Shown here: piece by piece, positions 53,644 through 62,183 of the stretch
How positions within the stretch are numbered: position 1 is the stretch's first letter
Layout: the number at the start of each line of letters is the position of its first letter
Notes under the pieces: generated by a model
Seen by the model: only the letters and a program-made list of their open reading frames with translations
What the model was told of the DNA's origin: nothing
Database searches by the model: none
Made by a program: the position numbers and the translations under genes
Source: CAZDWZ01 sp964509425
GTDB lineage: Bacteria; Bdellovibrionota_C; UBA2361; SZUA-149; CAZDWZ01
Assembly: GCA_964509425.1 (NCBI GenBank)
Contig: CAZDWZ010000007.1
Coordinates: forward strand, 124,001-188,000
DNA: 64,000 bases
Reading direction: 5' to 3'

Positions 53644-55392
53644 TTGGATACAGCGACCTCGAATAACGGGCCTGACCCTGCCTCACCCGTTTTGCCTGCG
53701 ATCGCCGAATCACCCTCGTTTCGCAAATTCCTCCGAGAGCTCTGGTGGTTTTTCGGCATCCATCGCTGGAAGATGTTGGGGTTGATGTGCGTGGTAATGC
53801 TTTGCTCCGCGACCACGTTGCTTCCGCCCTGGTTCCTCGGGCAGGTTATCCAAGCGATCGTTGATAAAAAACCCGCTTCCACGATAATTCAGCTCACCGC
53901 TCTCATGTCGCTCTTTCTGATTGCCTGCCACTGGCTTAGAGTGACGTGCAAACAAAAAACGGCGGATCTTCGCGCGACTATTTCCGCGCGAGCCCGCGAA
54001 CAAGCAATCGAGCAGCTTCTTTCGCAGGGTCTGAAAGACGGAAGGCTTGTCGGAAACGAAGTTGCGCGGCTCGACACCGGGCTCCGAGACTACGCGGAGC
54101 TTCATCGAATGTTTCAGAACGAAATTCTTTTCACCCTCGTCAGCTTCATCGGATGCGGCGCCGTGTTTTTGACGAACGCACCAACCCTGCTGATTACAAC
54201 CGGAGTTTATGTCCTTATCGTCGTCGGCATCCTTCGTTGGAGTCTGCCGAGAGTGAGAATTGCGCAGAGCTCGGTCAGCGTCGCGCGAGAGTCGTTCTCG
54301 GGCATTTTTGCGAACGTCGTGGGAAATGCGCTCAGCGTTCGTGCTGGTGGCGCAGAAGAAGCGATGAGCCTTCGAGTCGGAAGTTCGGTGCAGGAGCTAG
54401 AAAGGAGCGAACATGCGCGAAATCGCATTTCTTCGCGGCAGTGGATTTGGTTCAACTGCATGAGCAGTCTCTACCTGGGAGTGACCCTACTTCAGGTGGG
54501 TCTCGCCGGTCTCTCCGGCGCGCTCAGCATTGCGCTTATCGTCGTCGCGTACAGCTATGTTCGAGAGATCATCCGGAGCCTCGTCGGAATCATGGATATC
54601 TCCGAAGAGTTCGTTCAAAACTACGTTGGATTCAGTCGGCTTCTCAATCTGCTTTCATCCGCTGACGAGGTCTTCGAGCGCACCGAGCAGATCAATTCGG
54701 CGTGGAAGGAAATCGTGGTCTCTCGACTCTCACACCGTTATCCCGGCACCAGTCACGACGTTCTCTGCGATCTCAACTGGGCTATCCGCAGAGGATCGCG
54801 AATTGGTATTCATGGAATATCGGGCAGCGGAAAGAGCACGTTGGTGAAGATACTCCTGGGGCTCATCCAACCGTCGAAAGGTTCAATAACCATCGATAGG
54901 AGAGATCTCTCCAAAGTCTCCCGGGCCTCGCTTCGTGCACAAATGTCGGTCGCGCTGCAAGAATGCGAAGTTTTGGCGCTGACCCTTCGCGAGAACATCA
55001 CGCTTTGCCGTGACATCGACGAATCATTTCTCAAGGAGACCGTGGAAGCTTGTGCACTTGGCCAGCTCATCCAGCGTCTCCCGGCGGGCCTCGACACCCT
55101 CGTGGGAGAAGGCGGATACCGGCTTTCGGGTGGCGAACGCCAGAGGGTAGGGCTGGCCCGCGCAGTACTCCGACGGCCTTCATTCCTGGTCATCGACGAG
55201 GCGACATCAATGCTTGACGGCGAGACCGAAAGACGTTTCTTCGAGGGTCTCCATCGCCTCCTCCCGAACGTGACTTTGTTGCTTATTTCGCACCACGAAA
55301 GAGGTTGGGCCTACGTGGATGAGACGATCGAGCTGAATCTCGGGAGAATTAATTTGACCCCTCGGAAACCGGCAGAGGAAGCGGTATCGTAA
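53644..55392 (+). CDS. ABC exporter, fused transmembrane and ATPase domains
   Basis: This 582-aa protein has a type-1 exporter layout. About six helices span residues 40-310 (WKMLGLMCVVMLCSATTLLP, LMSLFLIACHWLRVTCK, ILFTLVSFIGCGAVFLT and others). The ATPase has Walker A GISGSGKSTLVK, Q-loop SVALQECEV, signature LSGGERQRVGLARAVLRR, Walker B FLVIDEATSMLDG and the H-loop SHHERG. The start is TTG 53644, 2 bases after the receiver stop, without a strong Shine-Dalgarno; I see no better codon. Substrates of the family range from lipids to peptides and drugs. It is in a tight trio with the receiver and a small membrane protein. Confidence 0.92.
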   Translation: MDTATSNNGPDPASPVLPAIAESPSFRKFLRELWWFFGIHRWKMLGLMCVVMLCSATTLLPPWFLGQVIQAIVDKKPASTIIQLTALMSLFLIACHWLRVTCKQKTADLRATISARAREQAIEQLLSQGLKDGRLVGNEVARLDTGLRDYAELHRMFQNEILFTLVSFIGCGAVFLTNAPTLLITTGVYVLIVVGILRWSLPRVRIAQSSVSVARESFSGIFANVVGNALSVRAGGAEEAMSLRVGSSVQELERSEHARNRISSRQWIWFNCMSSLYLGVTLLQVGLAGLSGALSIALIVVAYSYVREIIRSLVGIMDISEEFVQNYVGFSRLLNLLSSADEVFERTEQINSAWKEIVVSRLSHRYPGTSHDVLCDLNWAIRRGSRIGIHGISGSGKSTLVKILLGLIQPSKGSITIDRRDLSKVSRASLRAQMSVALQECEVLALTLRENITLCRDIDESFLKETVEACALGQLIQRLPAGLDTLVGEGGYRLSGGERQRVGLARAVLRRPSFLVIDEATSMLDGETERRFFEGLHRLLPNVTLLLISHHERGWAYVDETIELNLGRINLTPRKPAEEAVS

Positions 55393-55396
55393 AGCT

Positions 55397-55858
55397 ATGG
55401 TCAGATGGAACGTCATTCTTCTCAGTTGCTTCCTCCTCGCCGGGACCGCATTTGTGGTTTCTGAGATCCTTTCACGGAGTGTTGAAGAAGAAGTCACATC
55501 CCAGAGATTCCGACCGGTGCGAAGAACAACTCAGAACGATCACACCGCTCGGCCGCTCATTTCAACGCACAACAATTCTCCTGAAGAAACGGCTCACCAG
55601 CTAAAAAACGCGTCTCACTCTGTCTCTCCAACGGAGCTCCAATCCCTCATCGCGCAAGCCTTGAAGAACGGCATGAGCGAAGTCGGAATTCGAAATTTCA
55701 TCGACCATTTCGGAGAGGAGAAATTTAAAGCCTTGGTACTGGCATCCAGCCGATCACACGCCGGCTCCAGCCGAGATCGGACAGAAGAAAGCACTCTTGC
55801 AGCCACCGGCTCAGCTCCGGTCTTCGCCAAGAGCTCGCGTTCAGACGAAGGTCTGTAG
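55397..55858 (+). CDS. Small membrane-anchored protein of unknown function
   Basis: This 153-aa protein has an N-terminal helix (MVRWNVILLSCFLLAGTAFVV) then a polar, Ser/Thr/Arg-rich domain with one predicted helical stretch (LQSLIAQALKNGMSEVGIRNFIDHFG). It lies 4 bases after the ABC exporter, so it is probably an accessory subunit. I recognise no family. The 281 bases to the next gene contain a possible pseudoknot-like pairing (AGTAGG/CCTACT crossing GTTACA/TGTAAC at 55876-55920) and no ORF. Confidence 0.55.
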   Translation: MVRWNVILLSCFLLAGTAFVVSEILSRSVEEEVTSQRFRPVRRTTQNDHTARPLISTHNNSPEETAHQLKNASHSVSPTELQSLIAQALKNGMSEVGIRNFIDHFGEEKFKALVLASSRSHAGSSRDRTEESTLAATGSAPVFAKSSRSDEGL

Positions 55859-56139
55859 AGGGCGAATAATTTCTGAGTAGGTTACAGAGGCTTGGAGGTT
55901 TCCTACTAACCACTTGTAACTCTCTCCTTTTTTCGTGCCCGCCGTAATCATCACCCAGCGCCTTCGCGGCTTCCGCACCTCGCTAGGCATTTGCTTAATC
56001 GGCGCTACATTGATCAAAGCCAATTCCATGAAATTATTCGGCAAAAGTTCTGGAATTTTGTTTCGTTCTGGGTTAGGTAAGTCGCCGGCCCAAGGCCGTG
56101 AGACGTATGTTTTGTAAAATCGTATTTTGGAGTCTTCGC

Positions 56140-56787
56140 ATGAGAACCCTCGCTACTTCACTCTTTGCAGCCCTCGCTGCCCTTTCAGTCGCTTCGACTG
56201 CAAACGCCGGATTGATCTCAGTTACCGGTCCAAACAGCCTTCGCGGCGCAGCAGCGGCGATCATCGCGGCTCCTTCCGACGTAAACGACGGAGCAGCTTG
56301 GAATGACGGTCAGCAAGGCTTCAACGAAGTACAAAACTTTCTGCTCGGCACCGACATTTCGGTAGACGGCGGCGGCACCATCCTCGCCGGCACCGTGGTC
56401 AGCAGCCACATGCTTTTCCTGAACAACAAGCCAGGCGACAACACGCTCAACACCCATAGCGGCGTTCAGTGGACTTTCGACGGACTCATTCTTGGAGTTA
56501 TGAGCGACTTCACTGGATCGCTTGAAATCGCTACTTCATCTTTCTTGGGCGCTCCTGGCACTGCTTATCCTGTTGCTACCTTCGACGCTCGCGGAATCGA
56601 AGTTGATGATTCATACAGCTTCGCCGGCAGCGTTCTTACTTTCAACTCCCGCATCCGTCAGCCAGGCGATTGGATTCGCGTCATCACGGTCGGAACGGCA
56701 GTTCCAGAGCCGGCTTCGATGCTTCTCCTCGGTGGAAGCCTTCTTGGTGTCGCTGGAGCAGCACGCCGTCGGCGAGCAGCGAAGTAG
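56140..56787 (+). CDS. PEP-CTERM exported protein
   Basis: This 215-aa protein has a signal peptide (SLFAALAALSVASTANA). Its C-terminus AVPEPASMLLLGGSLLGVAG plus ARRRR is a PEP-CTERM sorting signal. The central region is beta-rich (ISVTGPNSLRGAAAAII, DISVDGGGTILAGTVVSSHM) without a recognised fold. The ATG at 56140 with GGAG 8 bases upstream is preferred over 56098. The gene has its own terminator. Other PEP-CTERM gene at 46838-47602 shares the sorting signal and possibly the exosortase. Confidence 0.87.
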   Translation: MRTLATSLFAALAALSVASTANAGLISVTGPNSLRGAAAAIIAAPSDVNDGAAWNDGQQGFNEVQNFLLGTDISVDGGGTILAGTVVSSHMLFLNNKPGDNTLNTHSGVQWTFDGLILGVMSDFTGSLEIATSSFLGAPGTAYPVATFDARGIEVDDSYSFAGSVLTFNSRIRQPGDWIRVITVGTAVPEPASMLLLGGSLLGVAGAARRRRAAK

Positions 56788-56822
56788 TCAGAGTCTCCTC
56801 TGAAATACGGCTGTTCTCATTC

Positions 56823-56881
56823 AGCCCCCATCTTTTCCAGGAAACGACCAGCGTTTCCAAGAGAAAGGACGGGGGCTTTTT
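56823..56881 (+). terminator. Intrinsic terminator after the second PEP-CTERM gene
   Basis: AGCCCCC (56823-56829) pairs with GGGGGCT (56871-56877), with an inner GGAAACG/CGTTTCC helix and a run of five T. Confidence 0.78.
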
Positions 56882-56996
56882 CTTTCCTCTTCCCCGCCGC
56901 GTATCACGCGAACATTCACAAAAGTTCTTCTCGCAGCAGACTCGCGTCTAAGGTTAAACTTCGAGAATCCCGGCTCGGGAATTTTCAGGAGATTTT

Positions 56997-57656
56997 ATGC
57001 GCGAGATAATTTTTTCAATATTCCTGCTCGTTCTGTGGGCAGTGTGTTTCACGTCACCCGCGGTTGCTTCGGATTCGGCATGGATCCAGCGTATCGACGC
57101 ACTCTATAATCGGGGCGCATATCAATCGGCGCTCGAGGAGTCTGACAAATATCTCGCAAAATTTCCGAAAGATGTTGAGCTGATCTCTCTGAAGGGTTGG
57201 ATCTTGTCGAAGCTCGGTGAGACCGAAAAGGCGGAGGCTGCATTTGACGAGGCCTTAAAGCTCGACTCTAAGTGGGACAATGCCTACGTCGGAAAGGGAT
57301 CGCTCGCGAGAAAGGAAGGCAAGCCCGGAAAGGCGAAAAAATTCTACGAACAAGCACTCGCCATAAATCCGGATGATGCGCATTGCCTCTCGAGCATGGC
57401 GAGCCTGGAGGTCACCCTCGGTGATTATAAAAAGGCGGTAGAGCTCGGGGAGAAGGCTTGGGAGTTGGATACCTCGGATCCGACGATCGCGGCGAACCTC
57501 GCCATCGCTTATCATTACGCCGGGGATCATAAGAAACGAGACGAACTTTTCGAGCGTGCGAAAGAGCTGAAATACAGCTCGCTCGGCGTACTGCTCGATA
57601 TCTTTGCCGGGAGAAAGGACATCCCGGTCGTAAAGCTTGATTCAACGGAGAGCTGA
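56997..57656 (+). CDS. Exported TPR protein
   Basis: This 219-aa protein has a signal peptide (FSIFLLVLWAVCFTSPAVAS). Residues about 28-190 are four or five TPR repeats, for example LKGWILSKLGETEKAEAAFDEALKL, AYVGKGSLARKEGKPGKAKKFYEQALAI and ANLAIAYHYAGDHKKRDELF, with the W-L-G-Y-A-F-A-P positions mostly present. It is likely a periplasmic scaffold or assembly factor. The start is ATG 56997 with CAGGAG 5 bases upstream. Its stop codon lies in a large inverted repeat. Confidence 0.88.
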   Translation: MREIIFSIFLLVLWAVCFTSPAVASDSAWIQRIDALYNRGAYQSALEESDKYLAKFPKDVELISLKGWILSKLGETEKAEAAFDEALKLDSKWDNAYVGKGSLARKEGKPGKAKKFYEQALAINPDDAHCLSSMASLEVTLGDYKKAVELGEKAWELDTSDPTIAANLAIAYHYAGDHKKRDELFERAKELKYSSLGVLLDIFAGRKDIPVVKLDSTES

Positions 57657-57745
57657 CGGACAGGGCGATCGCAGGTTTTTCCGACGGGCTGGTAAAGCCG
57701 TCGGCCGAATAAATCGGAAAAACCTTTGATCGCCCTGTCCGCCAG
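57653..57745. repeat. Large inverted repeat at the TPR gene stop
   Basis: Two 32-base arms (57653-57684 and 57714-57745) pair with about four mismatches: CTGACGGACAGGGCGATC and GGTTTTTCCGA face TCGGAAAAACC and GATCGCCCTGTCC. The loop carries a second hairpin (ACGGGCT/AGCCGT). It begins at the stop codon, ends just before the G+C-rich gene, and may terminate the TPR transcript. No T-run follows it. Confidence 0.7.
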
Positions 57746-57796
57746 TCAACTCAGTCCCCCAGTTAGCAGAGACGTAGGTTCGTCAGTCGTGCGGAA

Positions 57797-58135
57797 TCAG
57801 GCCGGCACCGGTCGGTGGGTGCGCGCGAAGTCGAGGTAGTCCGCGAACTCCTCCACGATCATGGCGGCGTTCTCGTTGCCGGCCAGCGTCGCGATGTGCG
57901 GCAGGCGGTGGTCCAGCTTGCGCGTGCCGAAGCCGCCCAGCGTGCCGAGCCACAGGCGGAGCTGCGCCTCGTCGGGGGCCGTGATCTCGCCCAGTTCGCC
58001 GATGGTGGTGGCGCGGTCGATGAGGCCGTAGTCCGCCGCCGCGTGGAGGAAGGCCATCCACACGTTCGTCCCGTCGCCCAGCGCCGCCGCCACCGCGGGC
58101 GACAGCTTGGCTTTCAATTCCGTCGAGGAGTCCAT
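57797..58135 (-). CDS. Small protein in a G+C-rich island, unknown function
   Basis: This is a 112-aa, mostly helical, acidic protein (MDSSTELKAKLSPAVAAAL at the start; NAAMIVEEFADYLDFARTH near the end). I do not recognise it. The ATG at 58135 has GGGAG about 9 bases upstream; the frame is open to 58264. The segment of about 57780-58270 is clearly richer in G+C than its surroundings, with GCG/GCC/GTC codons favoured. Long open frames also exist on the opposite strand; these look like composition artefacts, but the direction is not fully certain. Confidence 0.5.
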   Translation of the reverse strand: MDSSTELKAKLSPAVAAALGDGTNVWMAFLHAAADYGLIDRATTIGELGEITAPDEAQLRLWLGTLGGFGTRKLDHRLPHIATLAGNENAAMIVEEFADYLDFARTHRPVPA

Positions 58136-58489
58136 GAGCCGATTCTCCCGATGCTTGAGATGCGCGACTCGTTCCCCTTCGCCGCCGGCCACGCCGTCGG
58201 TCTCCAGAGCACGTCTATCGCCGAGAAAACTCACACGCGGTTGGAACCCGGCGCGAAAGCCCACTAGGCGAAAGACGTGAAATCTAAAGAAGAAAAGGAG
58301 TAAGTTAGAAAACCTAAATGCGATGCGCTCCTGCCCTTCCTGCGAGGAAGAGCGAGCGAAAACGTCGAAATCTCGGGGGATTAGCCGGAAAGAGCGAATC
58401 CGGCAGGATACGGATAATCATACTTCTCGTCAACTTCAGTGATGATTGGCGGGTGGTGTCTCAGTCTGAATTTGGGACTTTTTTTGCCT
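58136..58489. other. Intergenic stretch without recognisable gene
   Basis: The gap between the G+C-rich gene and the hairpin at 58490 is 354 bases. G+C falls back to the local level near 58270. I see no ORF with a credible start, no RNA motif and no repeat. Its left end presumably contains the promoter of the small gene. Confidence 0.5.
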
Positions 58490-58566
58490 TTTCTCAGGTG
58501 CTCTGGTGCTCTGTGGTTCGTTATCAATAAGCAAATGAACCACAGAGCACCGGAGCACCTGAGAAA
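58490..58566. repeat. CACAGAG-type 30-bp inverted repeat
   Basis: The 30-base arms at 58490-58519 and 58537-58566 are complementary with one mismatch (a G-U pair in RNA). Each holds CTCTGGTGCTCTGTGGTTC or its complement. The 17-base loop is A/T-rich. It lies 33 bases past the stop of the minus-strand SDR-PAS gene and can act as its terminator; the CTCTGTGGTTC core links it to the elements at 32240 and 43600. Confidence 0.75.
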
Positions 58567-58598
58567 TTTCCTACTGAGGCATTACCGATTGGCGGACA

Positions 58599-59969
58599 CT
58601 AAGAAATGAACGATGGCGCGAGAGCCGCCACTGAACGAGTGCTTTGACCCCATCCGGAAGTCGAATCTGGGAAAGGCCGATTGAGCTCCAACACAAGCGG
58701 CTCGGAATCGACGCGATGCGGAATAAGCCTCCAAGAACTCTCGACCGGCACTTCCTCACCATTTTTATTTCGGTGAAGCAGTTGTCCGGTCCACACCCCG
58801 GACGACTTCAATTGATCATTGATGAGCCGCAGGTCTTTTGGGAACTCAGTGCGAAGCAGAGAATGAGTTGAAGTTCCTATCGCCTGTTCCCGGCTCCATC
58901 CGTATGTCGACGTCGCGACATCGTCCCAAGCGTGAATCCGTCCGTCAAACGCTCTCAGGATTGCGATGGGCTTCCGTGCCTTGCCTGCTGAGATCGAACC
59001 TTCACGCTCATAAGAAGCGATAATCTCAATTAACTCTTCGACAAGAGGCTTCGCCGATTCGAAACCGAGCATCGCCTTCGCCTTCCGGCAATCGAATTGT
59101 CTGCTCTTGGTAAAAAAATCGACGCGGCGGCGGTAAAGCGGAGGATTAATCCCGAGCGGAGTACAAATTGCCTCACAGAGCGAACCGAGAGCTTGCATCG
59201 GGCCTACCGGCAGATGAACCTTCGGCTCGGGAACACCAAGGAGCGAGGCAATAATCTGGACGAGCTTATTGAGCGGCAATGAAGTCTCACCTGCGATGAT
59301 GAAGACTTCACCATTCAAATCCCGGCGTTCAGAGGCGAGAAAAAAAGCCTTCGCCAAATCGCGCACATCGATAAAATGCACGAGCGACGTGCCGGGTCCG
59401 ACATAAAAAAACCGCCTTTCAGCAATCCGCTTAAAAAGCTTCAACGTCCGTTCGTCGCCGGGACCGTAGATCATCGCGGGCCGGATGACATTCCCTCGCA
59501 ATTTTCCAGATGCAATAAAATCGAGGAATAGTTTTTCACCCTCGGCCTTGCTCACCTGATACGGGTCACCCGGATGAAATGGCGCATTCTCGTCAGCCGG
59601 AGGATTCTCAATGTGTCCATGGACACCCACCGTTGAGCAATGCAGCACCGTTCTTACTCTCGCGCGTACAGCACTCTCGAGGAGGTCTTTCGTTCCTTCG
59701 ACGTTTACACGGTGATACTCAGAGTTCGGTACTCCAGCCTGACGAAAGAGCGCGGCGATGTGATAGATCCGTTCGACACCGGCCACCGCACGTTCCAGTG
59801 AAGCTTTATCCACGAGATCCGCGAGCACCGGCTCTGCACCAAGCTGCTCGACGATTCGCGCGGCTTCAGGCGTTCGCACCATGCCGCGAACTTTGAGATT
59901 CTGTCCGAGAAGATGCTGGACGACAGCCCGTCCGGTAAAACCCGAGGCGCCTGTAACTAATACCTCCAC
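58599..59969 (-). CDS. NAD(P)-dependent epimerase/dehydratase (SDR) fused to a PAS domain
   Basis: This 456-aa protein has an extended-SDR domain at about residues 1-330: Rossmann motif TGASGFTG (6-13), catalytic Ser112, Tyr137 and Lys141 (YQVSK), IRPAMIYGPGD and HFIDVRDLAKA, as in 3-beta-hydroxysteroid dehydrogenase/isomerase and hopanoid-associated sugar epimerases. A PAS domain follows at about 335-430: AFDGRIHAWDDVATSTYGW, EFPKDLRLINDQLKSSGVWTG and NKNGEEVPVESSWRLI. PAS domains usually sense small ligands or redox cofactors. Fusion of these two domains is unusual. The start ATG 59969 is clear. It is third of three same-strand genes with a polysaccharide pyruvyltransferase and a membrane protein. 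Confidence 0.85.
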   Translation of the reverse strand: MEVLVTGASGFTGRAVVQHLLGQNLKVRGMVRTPEAARIVEQLGAEPVLADLVDKASLERAVAGVERIYHIAALFRQAGVPNSEYHRVNVEGTKDLLESAVRARVRTVLHCSTVGVHGHIENPPADENAPFHPGDPYQVSKAEGEKLFLDFIASGKLRGNVIRPAMIYGPGDERTLKLFKRIAERRFFYVGPGTSLVHFIDVRDLAKAFFLASERRDLNGEVFIIAGETSLPLNKLVQIIASLLGVPEPKVHLPVGPMQALGSLCEAICTPLGINPPLYRRRVDFFTKSRQFDCRKAKAMLGFESAKPLVEELIEIIASYEREGSISAGKARKPIAILRAFDGRIHAWDDVATSTYGWSREQAIGTSTHSLLRTEFPKDLRLINDQLKSSGVWTGQLLHRNKNGEEVPVESSWRLIPHRVDSEPLVLELNRPFPDSTSGWGQSTRSVAALAPSFIS

Positions 59970-60026
59970 TCCGAAGCGTTCTCCTTTAGAAACCGGCAGA
60001 AATTCATCTGAACAAGCAGCGCACGT

Positions 60027-62183
60027 CTAAAAAAAGCGTTCCAATGGGCTTTTGCTTTCTATCTTTATAGTCCCCGCGCTCCGACAGTTCTCTAATCTGA
60101 TGAAGGAGAAGGAATCGTCAACCTTGAATGAACCAAGCTCACAACCATCCGCTTTGAGGAACGGAAGGTAGGAAAATTTCAGTATCGCCGATGAGCTCGA
60201 AACCTCCACAAATACAGCGTTCCCAGGCATTTCCAGCACCTTTCCGCTCCCTTCGAGAAAGAAATTGGAGGTAAAATTTTTCCTTCGATAAAGCTGAAAC
60301 TTTTCCCCACCCCAGACTCTTTCGTACGTTTGAGGCCGTCCACTAAACCAACTCATCCAGTCCCGATCATGAACAGCGATGGCCGAGATATTCATGAGGT
60401 CAAAATACCGCTGCATACCGGCGTCCCCGGCCTCTTTGTACTCACGAGGAACAATCTCGGTGTACCGCCATCGGTCGTGCTGATAACTGGATGCGATCAG
60501 CGGAACATCGGTCCACGCAGCGAGCGGCGCAACGTGCCCGTTGTTCAGCTCATGCAGGACGAAGCCCGCGAATAAAACTCTGCCGCCGCGGGCTTCCTCC
60601 TTGATCGCTGAGATGAGTCCGCTCACCTCAGGGCCAGCCATCGAAAAGTGCTCTGACGTGTGATTGGTGGTGATTCGCCAAATCCAATACGGCGAGACGA
60701 AAAGAACGCCTGAAAGGGCGGCCGCCATCAACCGAGCCCAATTTCTCTCGGGTAGGGTGTTCAGAAAAACGTGAATGAAGTTCCCCGCCGGTACCGCTAA
60801 AAGCAACGCAAGGACGACCAGCATTCGCTCTAGTTCAAGCTGCGGTTTAACGAACGGCCCAAACACTCCGAGACAGAACGCACTCAAGCAGGTGACGGCA
60901 AACACTGCGCGCCCACCTCGTGCGAGGATTAGTAATCCGGAGAAGCCGAAAAAGAGAAGAAGCGGATTGATGGTGCCGAAATATTCTCGGACTCGTGAGA
61001 TGGAGACCTTCGTCCAGTGCAAGTTCGCTCGTTTCGGATCTTCCATCTTAAACTTCGAAATATCGTGTACGCTCACTTCTCCGGTCGACTCTACGCCGGC
61101 CGCACTCTTCCCCGAGGAGAGAAAATCACCGACTCTCGAAGAGTTCAAAAAAACGGTCATCCACGGAAGGTTCAAGAGGAGCAGCAAGAACACCAAGCAC
61201 CAGGCTTGTCGGCTCCGTACGAGCAGTCTCGCATGCAGCAATACCGGGATCGCAAGCGGAAGAAAGAGCAGTACCGAAGGAGACCACAGAAACATCAAGA
61301 GCAGGAGGAGCGCGAGGACCAGCGTTTGGCGAAAGGAAACAGTATTCGGATGAGTGAAAAAGCGTGAAAGAAGGGCGAGGTTAATTGGCATGAGCGCAAC
61401 GGACAACAGAAAACCCATAGTCCCGTATGCAAGCGCCCATCGATACCAAAACAACGACGCACAAAGAGAAAGTGTCGCGGAAATTGCGCACGCCCGCAGA
61501 CTATGGCCGAGGCGCTCACCAGCAAGAAACGAGAACAACGGAACGAGAACGAACAAGAGAATGAGCACAAGGCCGGTGTAAAGACTCGTGACGTCAAACA
61601 AGTAGATGAGTGGCGAGAAGAGAAGAAAAATGTTGAGGGCTCCAGAAGGGAAGAACTCCCTTGCTTCGACGCCGGCGTTCCACTGAGGGTTGTAGAATGG
61701 AATTTTCGGGAAATTCTCCTTCAGCTGTATGAGCCGGTATAAAAAACAAGGATGATCATCGGTGAAGAGGAGTGTGCCGTCGGCATACCAAAAGAAACCA
61801 AAAACGGCTGCGACGGCGGTAACAAGGAGGGCTGACACGAAAGGCAGTGTCGAGACACCCCGCTTAAAGCAAAAGTACGACATCATCGACAAAACAAGCC
61901 ACGTGAGTACGGGGAATGGGCTTTGAAAAAAAGCGTGCGCACGGAGTGGAGGATCACCCAAAAAATAGAGTAAGGTCAGAAAGCAACCGGCCACTCCCCC
62001 AGCAAATGCAAACTCACGAGGACGGTCGAAAAAAGAAATCCCCGCAAAGCAGAGCGCAATCGCCAGGATCACCGCACTCGGCATTCCGACGGAAATCGGC
62101 AGGCCTGGGAGCAGGATTAATGACCCGAGGACCAAAGCAAAGAACGCGAGGCCCCCAGAGAGGCAGACGCTAGTTTTTACCAT
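60027..62183 (-). CDS. Large polytopic membrane protein, YfhO/PTPS-related type
   Basis: This 718-aa protein has about 12-13 transmembrane helices followed by a 200-residue soluble C-terminal domain. After the first helices a loop carries LLFTDDHPCFLYRLIQLKE and WNAGVEAREFFPSG, a pattern of the bacterial YfhO-like or '6-pyruvoyl-tetrahydropterin synthase related' membrane proteins, which are thought to be glycosyltransferase-like. The start ATG 62183 overlaps the upstream gene's end by 14 bases; the open frame to 62387 lies inside that gene and is rejected. It is in an operon with the pyruvyltransferase-like gene and likely acts in polysaccharide or glycolipid assembly. The exact reaction is unknown. 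Confidence 0.72.
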   Translation of the reverse strand: MVKTSVCLSGGLAFFALVLGSLILLPGLPISVGMPSAVILAIALCFAGISFFDRPREFAFAGGVAGCFLTLLYFLGDPPLRAHAFFQSPFPVLTWLVLSMMSYFCFKRGVSTLPFVSALLVTAVAAVFGFFWYADGTLLFTDDHPCFLYRLIQLKENFPKIPFYNPQWNAGVEAREFFPSGALNIFLLFSPLIYLFDVTSLYTGLVLILLFVLVPLFSFLAGERLGHSLRACAISATLSLCASLFWYRWALAYGTMGFLLSVALMPINLALLSRFFTHPNTVSFRQTLVLALLLLLMFLWSPSVLLFLPLAIPVLLHARLLVRSRQAWCLVFLLLLLNLPWMTVFLNSSRVGDFLSSGKSAAGVESTGEVSVHDISKFKMEDPKRANLHWTKVSISRVREYFGTINPLLLFFGFSGLLILARGGRAVFAVTCLSAFCLGVFGPFVKPQLELERMLVVLALLLAVPAGNFIHVFLNTLPERNWARLMAAALSGVLFVSPYWIWRITTNHTSEHFSMAGPEVSGLISAIKEEARGGRVLFAGFVLHELNNGHVAPLAAWTDVPLIASSYQHDRWRYTEIVPREYKEAGDAGMQRYFDLMNISAIAVHDRDWMSWFSGRPQTYERVWGGEKFQLYRRKNFTSNFFLEGSGKVLEMPGNAVFVEVSSSSAILKFSYLPFLKADGCELGSFKVDDSFSFIRLENCRSAGTIKIESKSPLERFF

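Noticed and set aside
57815..58267. 150-aa plus-strand ORF across the G+C-rich island
   Set aside because: Arg/Val/Glu-rich product typical of an antisense shadow; the minus-strand ORF has a better ribosome binding site and a more natural composition.
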